Of a stretch of 33,358 nt of DNA, positions 24,501-33,233 are shown one piece after another. Made by a program: the position numbers and the translations under genes. The stretch spans positions 1 through 33,358 of the forward strand of contig NZ_JAMLDX010000028.1 of the NCBI RefSeq assembly GCF_024211275.1, written 5' to 3'. The stretch is from Sphingomonas tagetis. GTDB taxonomy: Bacteria > Pseudomonadota > Alphaproteobacteria > Sphingomonadales > Sphingomonadaceae. Under the pieces are notes generated by a model that worked only from the letters and a program-made list of their open reading frames with translations, was not told the DNA's origin and did not search any database. Within the stretch, counting starts at the first letter, position 1, and each line of letters starts with the position of its first letter.

Positions 24501-26171
24501 ATGACCGCCACGCCCCCGCCCCACCGCACCGCCGCCGAGGCGCTGCTCGAGACCCTCATGCAGCGCGGCGCCGACCGCGCCTTCTGCGTGCCGGGCGAAT
24601 CCTACATCGCGCTGCTGGACGCGATCCACGGCGAATCCGGCTTCGATCTGGTTACCTGCCGACACGAGGGCGGCGCCGGGTTCATGGCGGTGGCCGACGC
24701 GCGCCTGACCGGGCGACCGGGCATCGCGTTGGTGTCGCGCGGCCCCGGCGCGTGCAATGCCTCGATCGCGGTTCACACCGCCGAACAGGATGCGGTGCCG
24801 ATGATCCTGATCATCGGTCAGGTCGAAGGCCGCGATCTGCGCCGCAACGCCTTTCAGGAGATCGACTACAAGTCGATGTTCGGCGGGATCGCCAAATGGG
24901 TGGGCGAGATCAAGCATCCCGACGAAGCGCCCGAATTCGCCGCGCGCGCCTGGACGATGGCGACCAGCGGCGTGCCCGGCCCCGTCATCCTGAGCGCGCC
25001 CGAGGACGTGCTGGCGGCGGTGTGCGACGCGCCGATCCCGCCGGTTCACAGCAACGCCGTCGCGGGGCTGGCCGCCGGCGAAGCGGCGCGAATCGCCGAA
25101 CTGATCCGCTCGGCCGAACGCCCGATCCTGCTCGCCGGGCGGGAATTCGATGTGCCCGACGGGCGCGAAGCCCTGCTGCGTTTCGCCGAGGCCTGGGCGC
25201 TTCCCGTGGCGGTGTCGTTCAGGCGGCAGGATATCTTTCCGAACGATCACGATCTCTACGCCGGTGATCTCGGCCTGCGAAATCCCGACCAGCAGCGCGA
25301 CGCCTTTCACGACGCGGATCTGATTCTCGCGCTGGGCACGCGGCTGACCGACATCACCACCCAGGGCTATTCCTGGCCTGCGCCGACACAGACGCTGGTG
25401 CACAGCTGCGCGGACCCGCGCTTTCTTGGCTGGCACTTCCCGGCCACCGTGGCGACGACCGCCGCCGCCGTGCCGCTGGTCGAGGCGATCGGCAGCGAAG
25501 GCCAGCCGGCCACGCCGGAACGCACCGCCTGGGCACGCCGGCTTCGCGAGATCCAGCAAACCGACAGCCAGGCGAACCCGCGGTCGTTCTCCGACGGCGT
25601 GGATTTCGTGCGCGTCGCGCAGCTCGTCGAGCAGGTCGCGCCAGCGGACGCGATCGTCACACTCGATGCAGGCACCTTCGCCGCGCCCTTCTATCGCAAG
25701 GTCCGCTGGCGGCTGGGCCAGCGGCTGATCGCGCCGATTTCGGGCGCAATGGGCTTCGGCGTGCCGGCCGCGGTCGCCGCCGCGCTGCGCCATCCCGGGC
25801 GCACGGTTATCGGGTTGGTCGGCGACGGCGGCGTACTGATGACCGGCAACGAGATGGCGGTGGGCATGGCGCGCGGCTTGCCGGTCAAGATCATCATCTC
25901 CGAGAACAACGCCTATGGGTCGATCCGCATCCATCAGGAGCGCGATCACCCCGGACGCGTCTCGGGCACCGATCTGGTCAACCCCGACCTCGCCAAATGG
26001 GCATCCTCGTTCGGCGCGCAGATGGTGCTGGTCGACGATGTCGACGATCTGGAGCAGCTGGCCGCGGCGTTGCGCGCGCCCGGCCCGATGATCGCGCTGG
26101 TCCGCACGTCACTGGAGGCCGTCCTGCCCGGCGGCAAGCCGCAGCTATCGGAGGTCGAATCCTGTGCCTAA
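24501..26171 (+). CDS. ThDP-dependent 2-keto acid enzyme (acetolactate synthase/decarboxylase-like)
   Basis: A 556-residue thiamine-diphosphate enzyme of the pyruvate oxidase/decarboxylase superfamily. Glu56 in CRHEGGAGFMA is the cofactor-activating residue, a central Rossmann-like domain spans about 190-330, and the Mg-ThDP motif runs from GDGG (441-444) to Asn-Asn (469-470). AAGG at 24489 favours ATG 24501 over 24495. The sequence alone does not separate carboligase from decarboxylase; with a 2-hydroxy-acid dehydrogenase nearby, a benzoylformate-decarboxylase-like role is possible. It overlaps the YciI gene by 8 bases. Confidence 0.85.
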   Translation: MTATPPPHRTAAEALLETLMQRGADRAFCVPGESYIALLDAIHGESGFDLVTCRHEGGAGFMAVADARLTGRPGIALVSRGPGACNASIAVHTAEQDAVPMILIIGQVEGRDLRRNAFQEIDYKSMFGGIAKWVGEIKHPDEAPEFAARAWTMATSGVPGPVILSAPEDVLAAVCDAPIPPVHSNAVAGLAAGEAARIAELIRSAERPILLAGREFDVPDGREALLRFAEAWALPVAVSFRRQDIFPNDHDLYAGDLGLRNPDQQRDAFHDADLILALGTRLTDITTQGYSWPAPTQTLVHSCADPRFLGWHFPATVATTAAAVPLVEAIGSEGQPATPERTAWARRLREIQQTDSQANPRSFSDGVDFVRVAQLVEQVAPADAIVTLDAGTFAAPFYRKVRWRLGQRLIAPISGAMGFGVPAAVAAALRHPGRTVIGLVGDGGVLMTGNEMAVGMARGLPVKIIISENNAYGSIRIHQERDHPGRVSGTDLVNPDLAKWASSFGAQMVLVDDVDDLEQLAAALRAPGPMIALVRTSLEAVLPGGKPQLSEVESCA

Positions 26172-26448
26172 CTTCGTCGCACTCTGCACCGACAAGCCCG
26201 ATTCCGAACAGATCCGCGCCGCCGCGCGCTCCGAGCACATCACCTATATCGAAAGCGCGACCGAAATCCTGCTCGTCGGCCCGTTGCTGAGTGAGGAAGA
26301 CCAGATCGCCGGCTCGCTGTTCCTCGTCGAGGCCGACGATATCGCGGCGGCGCGGGCGTTCGTGGAAGGCGATCCGTTTGCCCGGGCCGGCCTGTTCGAA
26401 TCGGTGGTGGTCAGCCGCTTTCGCCCGCATTTGGGCACATTGCTCTAG
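26164..26448 (+). CDS. YciI-family small protein
   Basis: A 94-residue ferredoxin-like alpha/beta protein starting at GTG 26164, within the end of the ThDP gene. His25 (RSEHITYI) and Asp70 in GDPFARAGL are the conserved YciI pair. Family members include dehalogenase and lactone/muconolactone-like enzymes in aromatic catabolism. Tight coupling to the ThDP enzyme implies a linked step, perhaps handling its product. The function is not established. Confidence 0.85.
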   Translation: MPNFVALCTDKPDSEQIRAAARSEHITYIESATEILLVGPLLSEEDQIAGSLFLVEADDIAAARAFVEGDPFARAGLFESVVVSRFRPHLGTLL

Positions 26449-26468
26449 CCGCCCGCGCGAAAGGATCG

Positions 26469-27930
26469 TCAGGCCGTAGCGATCCCGATCGCGACGTACT
26501 TCATCTCCATGAAATCATCGAGGCCATAGCGCGACCCCTCGCGGCCGATGCCGCTCTGCTTGACCCCGCCAAACGGCGCCACCTCGGTCGAGATGAGGCC
26601 GCGATTGACGCCGACAATGCCATATTCGAGCGCCTCGGCGACCCGCCACGTGCGGCTGAGGTCGTTGGTGTAGAAATAGGCGGCGAGGCCGAATTCGGTA
26701 TCGTTGGCGATGCGGATCGCCTCCGCCTCATCGTCGAAGCGGAACAGCGCGGCGACCGGCCCGAAAATCTCCTCGCGTCCGAGCCGCATCGCCATCGTCG
26801 CGCCGCCGATCAGCGTTGGCTGTACGAAGGCGCCGCCGCGCGGGTCCTCCTCGCCGCCGACGATGACGCGGGCGCCCTGATCGACGGCCTCGGCGACCAG
26901 CGCCTTCACGTCCTGCGCCGCGCGCGCGTTGATCAGCGGGCCGATCTGGACGTCCGGCGCCATGCCGTCGCCGACCCGCAACGCCGCGATCTCCTCGCCG
27001 AGGCGGCGGGCAAAATGGTCATAGATGCCCGATTGCACCAGAAAGCGGTTGGTGCACACGCAGGTCTGGCCGCCATTGCGGTATTTCGATTGCATCGCGC
27101 CCGTCACCGCCGCCTCGACATCGGCATCATCGAACACGATGAAGGGCGCGTTGCCGCCCAGTTCCAGCCCGACCTTCTTCACCGTCGACGCGGCCTGCGC
27201 CATCAGCTGCTTGCCGATCTCGGTCGATCCCGTGAAGCTGACCTTGCGCACCAGCGGGTTGGTGGTGAGCTCGAGCCCGATCCCGCGGGAGTCGCGGCCG
27301 GTGACCACGTTGATCACGCCAGCGGGAATGCCCGCGCGTTCCGCCAGCACCGCCAGCGCCAGCGCGGTCAACGGCGTCTCTCCCGCGGGCTTGATGACCA
27401 TCGTGCAGCCCGCGGCAAGCGCAGGCGCGGCCTTGCGCGTGATCATCCCGGCCGGAAAATTCCACGGCGTGATCGCCGCGACGACCCCGATCGGCTCCTT
27501 GAGCACCAGAATGCGCCCATCGGGCTGCGGCGAGGGAATGGTGTCGCTAGGCACGCTTCGCTTCTTCGGCGAACCATTCGACGAACGAAGCGGCATAGAT
27601 GATCTCGCCGCGCGATTCAGCGAGCGGCTTGCCCTGCTCGGCGGTCATGATCAGCGCAAGATCGTCCTGTGCTTCGATCATCAGGTCGAACCAGCGCCGC
27701 AGGCGGAGCGAACGCTCCTTCGCGGTGAGGGCGCGCCACACAGGAAAGGCGTCCGCCGCCGCCTGCACGGCCGCGCCGACCTCCTCGCGGGTAAGGTTGG
27801 GCACCGTGCCCACTTCCGCGCCGCTCGATGGATTGAGCACGGGAAAGGTCAGGCCCGATGCGGCCGCCTGCCATTCGCCACCGATCGGGCAGAGGTTCTT
27901 GAGGAGCGCCGGATCATTCAGTTGCAACAT
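26469..27930 (-). pseudogene. Succinate-semialdehyde dehydrogenase-like gene, frameshifted
   Basis: An NAD(P)-dependent aldehyde dehydrogenase of the GabD type in two frames. AGGAG precedes ATG 27930. The first 127 codons run from MLQLNDPALLKNLCPIGG to EWFAEEAKRA and stop at 27547. The rest, from DTIPSPQPDGRILVLKEPIG, holds TPWNFP, FTGSTEIGK, catalytic Glu in LELGGN, Cys in NGGQTCVCTNR and the C-terminal EYGIVGVN. Alignment to the family's KRxYGDTIP shows two bases missing at GCCTA-GCGAC (about 27549). It is otherwise complete, so the lesion is recent or a sequence error. It would oxidise an aldehyde product of the cluster. Confidence 0.85.
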
Positions 27931-28207
27931 GGCGCGCTCCTGGCAGGACAGTCAGGCGACATCCCCGGCCCGGACGCGTTTCGCAGGGCCATCGGCTGCC
28001 GCCGTTTGCAGAAAGGACCGGTCAGCCCTCGCCTCCCCCCACTCCGGCGCAGCGACCCGGCGGCATGAACCGTCGCGACGCGGCGCTGCTGCTGGGGGAT
28101 CGGGCCTGCCGGAATGTCTAAACCCCGGACGCTTGCACTCCTGCGGCAGTGGATCGCCCGCGGGCGTGCTATGGGTTACGGCAGCCGTCCGGCAGTTACG
28201 GAGGAGG

Positions 28208-29203
28208 ATGCAGGTGAACGCGCTTAATTCGTGGCATTGCGACTGCTGCAGCGTCACCGGGATCAGCCGGCTGGAGGCGATCGGCGAGCTTTCGGCCAGC
28301 GAAAGCGAATTGCAGGCGCTGTTCGAGAAGGTCCGCAACTGGGGCCGCTGGGGCAGTGACGATCAGCGCGGCACGCTCAACCATATCGGCCCTGCCGAAA
28401 TCGCACGCGCCGCCGCGCTGGTGCGCGAAGGGCGGACGGTCAGCCTCTCGCGCCCCTTCCCCACCCAGCCCGGCGCCGAGAATCCGCGCCCCGCGCAGCA
28501 TTTCATGATGGTGACCGGCGAGGACCGTCACGCGCCGCATCTGCCCGGCATGGAGGCTTCGTTCGATTATATCGGCATCGCCTTTCACGGCCTTGTCTGC
28601 ACGCATCTCGACGCGCTGTGCCACATCTTCCGCGACGGCCTGATGTACAATGGCCGCCCGGCGAGCGACGTCAAAAGCCGGGGCGCGGTCAGCAACAGCG
28701 TCATGGCGGCGCGCGACGGCATCGTTGGCCGCGGCGTGCTGCTCGACATGCCCCGCGCACTGGGCGTGGACCATATCGAACCCGATCATCTGGTGACGCC
28801 GGACGAACTCGAAGCCGCGGAACGCAAGCTCGGCGTCACGGTGGCGAAGGGCGACATCCTGACCGTTCGCATCGGGCGCGACGTGCGTCCGGGGAATGGC
28901 GACGGCCGCATCGCGGGGCTCCACCCCCATGTCGCCGGATGGCTGCACGAGCGTGAGGTGGCCGTGCTCGGCGGCGACGGCCCCAACGATGCGATGCCGC
29001 CCAACCGGCTGTCCGCCTGGCCCAACCCGATCCACGAGCTGTGCCTGGTGGGAATGGGCATGCAGCTGCTCGACAATCTCGACCTCGAACGCGCCGCGAA
29101 ACTCTGTGCGGAGCTCGATCGCTGGTCGTTCCAGATCGTGATCGCCCCGCTGCTGATCGAGGGCGGCACCGGGTCGCCGATCAATCCCATCGCCATCTTC
29201 TAG
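28208..29203 (+). CDS. Cyclase/kynurenine-formamidase-family hydrolase
   Basis: A roughly 330-residue metal-dependent hydrolase of the cyclase family (PF04199). The metal motif H-x5-THLDALCH is present (HGLVCTHLDALCH), with VGRGVLLDMPRALG and GDGPND-type loops. GGAGGAGG (28200-28207) abuts ATG 28208 and is better spaced for GTG 28214. The N-terminal 30 residues with a CDCC cluster look like an extension before the family's usual SESELQALFEKVRNWGRWG. Relatives open amide or lactone-like rings, so it may follow the Baeyer-Villiger step. It shares a divergent 277-base region with the broken dehydrogenase, and the GMC gene follows after 15 bases. Confidence 0.85.
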   Translation: MQVNALNSWHCDCCSVTGISRLEAIGELSASESELQALFEKVRNWGRWGSDDQRGTLNHIGPAEIARAAALVREGRTVSLSRPFPTQPGAENPRPAQHFMMVTGEDRHAPHLPGMEASFDYIGIAFHGLVCTHLDALCHIFRDGLMYNGRPASDVKSRGAVSNSVMAARDGIVGRGVLLDMPRALGVDHIEPDHLVTPDELEAAERKLGVTVAKGDILTVRIGRDVRPGNGDGRIAGLHPHVAGWLHEREVAVLGGDGPNDAMPPNRLSAWPNPIHELCLVGMGMQLLDNLDLERAAKLCAELDRWSFQIVIAPLLIEGGTGSPINPIAIF

Positions 29204-29218
29204 CGCGCAAGGTCAGCT

Positions 29219-30799
29219 TTGACGGATTTCGACTACATCATCGTCGGCGCGGGCTCGGCGGGCTGCGTGCTGGCCAACCGGCTTTCGGAGAACCCCGGCA
29301 GCAAGGTCCTGCTGCTGGAGGAAGGGCCGGAAGACGACAGTCTGCTGGTGCGGATGCCGAAGGGCAACGGCAAGACGCTGCAGTCGCCCAAATATACCGC
29401 CTACCACCCCACCATCCGCCACACCGCAGCGGGTCAGGAAATATGGGTTCGCGGCAAGCTGCTCGGCGGCTCGGGCTCGGTCAACGGCATGGTGTGGGTG
29501 CGCGGCCAGCCCGAGGACTATGACCATATTGCGGCGCTCGGTAACGCCGGCTGGGCATGGGCCGACATGGCACCCTATTTCAAGAAGCTCGAGGATCATG
29601 CGCTTGGCGAAAGCGCGACGCGCGGGACCGGCGGGCCGATCAAGGTCACGGTGCATCCGCCCTCGCCGCTCGGCGATGCGTTCATCGAGGCCGGGGCGGC
29701 GATGGGCTTGGCGCGCAAGACCGACCTCAATGTGCCGGATCAGGAAGGCATCGGCTATCTGTCGATGAACATCGACGCGCGCGGACAGCGGTGCAGCGCC
29801 GCGCGCGGCTTCCTCAAGCCGGCCCGTCATCGTCCCAATCTGAAGGTCGTCACCGGCGTCCGCATCGACCGGCTGCTGATCGAGGGCCGACGCGCGGTCG
29901 GCGTCGCCGGCATCCGCGGCGGCCAGCCGGTGGAATACCGGGCGCGCGGCGAGGTCATCCTCAGCGCCGGAACGCTCGCCACGCCGCGGATCCTGCAGCT
30001 CTCCGGCATCGGCCCCGCCGAACATCTCGCGGCGTGCGGCGTGCCCGTGGTGCTCGATGCGCCGGACGTCGGCCAGAATCTGCGCGAACATTTCCTGCTG
30101 ATGCTGAACTATCGGCTGAAGGACTGGGCACACAGCCAGAACCGGTGTTTTTCCGGCCTCGGGCTGGTCAGATCGGTGGCCGAATATCTGCTGCTGCGGC
30201 GCGGACCGCTCAGCAACTCGTCCTATAGCGCGGGCGCGTTCGTCCGTTCCGACGCTGGCGCGCAGCGGCCCGACGGGCAGCTGATGTTCGTGCCTTGGAC
30301 GCGCGACTGGGCGACCAAGAAGTTCGGCGACTATCCGGGGATGAACGTATTCTCCTACCAGTTGCGGCCGGAGAGCAAGGGCAGCGTGTCGATCGAGGCC
30401 GCCGATCCCGCGCAACCGCTGCGGATCGCGCCCAATTACCTCGCCACGCAGCACGACCGCGATGTTTCTGTCGCCCTCACTCGCTATCTGCGGCGGCTGA
30501 TGGCATCCCCGCCGATCGCTGGGCTGGTCGCGGGCGAGACCGAGGAGACCAGCTGGGCTCAGACGGAAGAGGAGATCCTGCAACTGTTCGCCCAGCGCGG
30601 CGCGTCCGGCTATCATAATTGCGGCACCGTCGCGATGGGCGCGGTGCTCGACGAGCGGCTGCGCGTGCGCGGGCTGGACGGGCTGCGCGTGATGGACCTG
30701 TCGATCCTGCCCGAACCTCTGTCGGGCAACACCAATGCGCCGGTCATGGCGATGGCGTGGCGCGCCGCCGATTTGTTTATCGAGGACGCCAGGCGCTAG
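29219..30799 (+). CDS. Second GMC-family FAD oxidoreductase
   Basis: A 526-residue GMC enzyme. It starts at a TTG (29219) that directly precedes TDFDYIIVGAGSAGC, with AAGG upstream and no ATG nearby. FAD loop GAGSAG, GKLLGGSGSVNGMVWVRG signature, His466 in GYHNCGTVAMG and Asn in GNTNAP. It differs strongly from the GMC at 22820, so it is not a recent duplicate. It is likely in an operon with the cyclase. The stop overlaps that of the converging gene at CTAG. Confidence 0.9.
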   Translation: MTDFDYIIVGAGSAGCVLANRLSENPGSKVLLLEEGPEDDSLLVRMPKGNGKTLQSPKYTAYHPTIRHTAAGQEIWVRGKLLGGSGSVNGMVWVRGQPEDYDHIAALGNAGWAWADMAPYFKKLEDHALGESATRGTGGPIKVTVHPPSPLGDAFIEAGAAMGLARKTDLNVPDQEGIGYLSMNIDARGQRCSAARGFLKPARHRPNLKVVTGVRIDRLLIEGRRAVGVAGIRGGQPVEYRARGEVILSAGTLATPRILQLSGIGPAEHLAACGVPVVLDAPDVGQNLREHFLLMLNYRLKDWAHSQNRCFSGLGLVRSVAEYLLLRRGPLSNSSYSAGAFVRSDAGAQRPDGQLMFVPWTRDWATKKFGDYPGMNVFSYQLRPESKGSVSIEAADPAQPLRIAPNYLATQHDRDVSVALTRYLRRLMASPPIAGLVAGETEETSWAQTEEEILQLFAQRGASGYHNCGTVAMGAVLDERLRVRGLDGLRVMDLSILPEPLSGNTNAPVMAMAWRAADLFIEDARR

Positions 30800-31959
30800 C
30801 GGCTGTCCCGGAAGATCAGCCCGCTGCCAATCTCGCCGACGGTGCGGACGCCGCACAATTGCATCGTCCGCTCCAGCTCGTCGGCAAAGATGGTGATCGC
30901 GCGCGATGCACCTTCCTCCAGCCCGGCAAAGGCGCCGAACAGGGTCGCGCGTCCGATCAGCACCGCGCTGGCGCCGAGCGCACACGCCTTCACGACGTCG
31001 CTGCCGCGGCGGACGCCGCTGTCCATCCACACCTCGGCCCGACCCGCCACGCTCGCCACGACCCCCGGCAACGCGTCGATCGGCGCGACCGATCCATCGA
31101 GCTGGCGACCGCCGTGATTCGAGACCACGATCGCATCGATTCCCATCGCGGCAAGGCAATCGGCATCGTCGGGATGCAGGATGCCCTTGACGATCATCCG
31201 GCGCGGCCAGTTGTCGCGCATTTCCTTGAGCCGGTCCCAATCGAAGCTCGGATCATAGCTGCGGCCGACTGACGAAGCGATCCGGCTGGCGCTCGTCGCC
31301 TGAGTTTCCAGCCCGATCAGATTCTCGATCACGGGCATGCCATGCCGCGCCATCGCCAGCAGCCAGCGCGGGTGAAAGGCAAAGTCGCGCAGATGCCGGG
31401 CGGAGAAGCGGAACGGGAAGGACATGCGGTTACGCGCGTCACGCTCCCGCTTTCCGCCGACCGGCAGATCGACGGTGATCATCAGCGCTTCGTAATCCGC
31501 CGCCAGCGCTCGTGCGAGCAGGCCGTTCAGGAATTCGCGGTTGCGCAGGATATAGGCCTGGAACCACAGCCGCCCGGGCGCCTCCCGCGCGATCCGCTCG
31601 ATCGATGCCGTCGCCGACGTGGACAATGTATAGGGGATTCCGGCCTCTGCCGCGGCCCGCGCGATGGCGCCATCGCTGCCGTGACGACCGAAGCCCGGCC
31701 CGCCCGTCGGCGCGATGGCGATCGGCAATTCCGACCGCGCGCCGAGGATGGTCGTCGACAGATCGACCGACGACACGTCGACGAGCGGCCTGGGCAAAAG
31801 CCTCAGACGCCGGAACGCCTGGATATTCTCTTCGAGGCTGACCTCGTCCTCCGCGGCACCGTCGAAGAAATCGAAAATGCCCGGCGGAAGCTTGCGCTTG
31901 GCGAGCAGCCGCAACTCGCCGATCGAGCAAGCATTCGAAACCCCGCGCTGCTTCCACAT
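30796..31959 (-). CDS. FMN-dependent 2-hydroxy-acid dehydrogenase (lactate/mandelate type)
   Basis: A 387-residue TIM-barrel flavoprotein that oxidises an (S)-2-hydroxy acid to a 2-keto acid. The active-site signature SNHGGRQLDG is intact, with IAPTGGPG near the FMN and WFQAYILRN and MITVDLPVGGKRERD strands. AGGGAAG precedes ATG 31959. The region about 190-235 is the variable membrane or loop segment of dehydrogenase members. It lies 47 bases after the acyl-CoA dehydrogenase gene in one operon. Its product would suit the ThDP enzyme at 24501. Confidence 0.9.
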   Translation of the reverse strand: MWKQRGVSNACSIGELRLLAKRKLPPGIFDFFDGAAEDEVSLEENIQAFRRLRLLPRPLVDVSSVDLSTTILGARSELPIAIAPTGGPGFGRHGSDGAIARAAAEAGIPYTLSTSATASIERIAREAPGRLWFQAYILRNREFLNGLLARALAADYEALMITVDLPVGGKRERDARNRMSFPFRFSARHLRDFAFHPRWLLAMARHGMPVIENLIGLETQATSASRIASSVGRSYDPSFDWDRLKEMRDNWPRRMIVKGILHPDDADCLAAMGIDAIVVSNHGGRQLDGSVAPIDALPGVVASVAGRAEVWMDSGVRRGSDVVKACALGASAVLIGRATLFGAFAGLEEGASRAITIFADELERTMQLCGVRTVGEIGSGLIFRDSR

Positions 31960-32006
31960 CAGGCGCTTCCCTGCCCTGGCCGTCCGATCCGCACCTGAAG
32001 CGATTC

Positions 32007-33101
32007 CTACGCCACGGCCAAGGGCGAATTGAGCGGGTCGAAGTCGATCGACGCGAGGATCGCGGCGTTGCGGTATACCCGTTCCTGCGGATGATCGGTG
32101 ACGATGCCGGCCGCACCCATGATCTGCACGCCTTCACGCCCGCTGTCCGCGATGAGCTGATTGGCCGAGGCAATCACGGCGCTGGCCTGGCGCTCGCGCG
32201 CTTCCGGGTCGATGTCAGCGGTGACCACGTCGAGCATGCTCAGGCGCAGCGCCTCGGCCTCCATATAAAGGTCCGTGAGCGTGAACGAGATGGCCTGATA
32301 GGCGATGATCGGCTTCCCGAAAGCGGTGCGGGTCTGCGCGTAGTCGCCCGCATAGCGCGTCGCGGCAGCCGCGGCGCCGATACAGATCGCCGCATGCGCC
32401 ATCCGGCACGTGGTCAGCGCGTCGAGCAGGCCATCCGGCTTCAGCGCAGCATCGGCGGGCACTGCGAGTTGGCGGATATGCGCCTCGAGCGCAGACGGAC
32501 ACGCCGTCATTCCCAGCCGTCGTCCCGACGCCTCGGCACTGAAGGTCACCGCGTCACCCGGCTCCTCGGCAATGACCGCGGTGAGGTGGCCGTCCGCGTC
32601 CCGGCCGACGATCACCGCCACGGCGGCATCGCTCGGATACATCACCGGCGACTTGTAGCCGTTGACGACGAGGTGGTTGCCTTCGGCGCGGACTTCGGTC
32701 TGTACCTCCGATGGCGCGATGCCGCGTCCCTCGTACATATAGAGGCTGGCCGGCAGGAACGGATCCTCGGTAAAGCGCGGCAGCCATTTGGCCTTTTGCG
32801 CCTCGGTGCCGCAAGCTGCAATGACCCACGCCACCTGCCGCGATGCCAGCCAGGCATAGGCGATGCCCGCATCGCTCCAGGCCAGCGATTCCGCTGCGAG
32901 ACAAAAGGACACCGGGTCGTTCGCACCCGACACGAAGCCGTCGGCACCGGGAAGTCCGAACTTCGCCAGATCGGTACGCACGGCCGCGGGAATGGCACCC
33001 ATATCCTCGGCCTCGCGGGCGAAGGGCCGAAGCTCGATCGCAGCCGCCTTGAGCTCGTCGGTCATGCGTTTTTGGGTGGGGTCCAAACTCAAGTCCAGCA
33101 T
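32007..33101 (-). CDS. Divergent acyl-CoA dehydrogenase-like flavoprotein
   Basis: A 364-residue acyl-CoA dehydrogenase-fold protein; ATG 33101 (MLDLSLDPTQKRMTDELK) suits family starts, though no clear ribosome site is present. It keeps a substrate/FAD-domain pattern (SPVMYPSDAAVAVIVG, RTAFGKPIIAYQAISF) and VTDHPQERVYRNA, but the usual catalytic glutamates are absent: TTCRMAHAA replaces the LxxERxxxA helix, and SIDFDPLN replaces IYEGTSEI. It may catalyse another flavin reaction or use the Asp. It is just downstream of the EtfA gene on the same strand, which would accept its electrons. Confidence 0.8.
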   Translation of the reverse strand: MLDLSLDPTQKRMTDELKAAAIELRPFAREAEDMGAIPAAVRTDLAKFGLPGADGFVSGANDPVSFCLAAESLAWSDAGIAYAWLASRQVAWVIAACGTEAQKAKWLPRFTEDPFLPASLYMYEGRGIAPSEVQTEVRAEGNHLVVNGYKSPVMYPSDAAVAVIVGRDADGHLTAVIAEEPGDAVTFSAEASGRRLGMTACPSALEAHIRQLAVPADAALKPDGLLDALTTCRMAHAAICIGAAAAATRYAGDYAQTRTAFGKPIIAYQAISFTLTDLYMEAEALRLSMLDVVTADIDPEARERQASAVIASANQLIADSGREGVQIMGAAGIVTDHPQERVYRNAAILASIDFDPLNSPLAVA

Positions 33102-33233
33102 CGGTGAGGCCTGTTCCGTGAGGTGACGTCGATCGTCGAAGAAGGTGCCGCCGGCTGCGCGCACCGCTTGCAGGTCATGACAGGCGAGCCGGTGCGAACC
33201 CCCAAGCAGCCACCGGCCGCGATCCGGCTGGAT

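Noticed and set aside
27599..28207. Upstream extension of the cyclase gene to about 534 codons
   Set aside because: The extension overlaps the dehydrogenase gene on the other strand and shows no domain; a GGAGGAGG site marks the real start near 28208-28214.
29213..31240. 675-codon minus-strand open frame opposite the second GMC gene
   Set aside because: No start context or domain, overlaps two well-supported genes; high-GC shadow.
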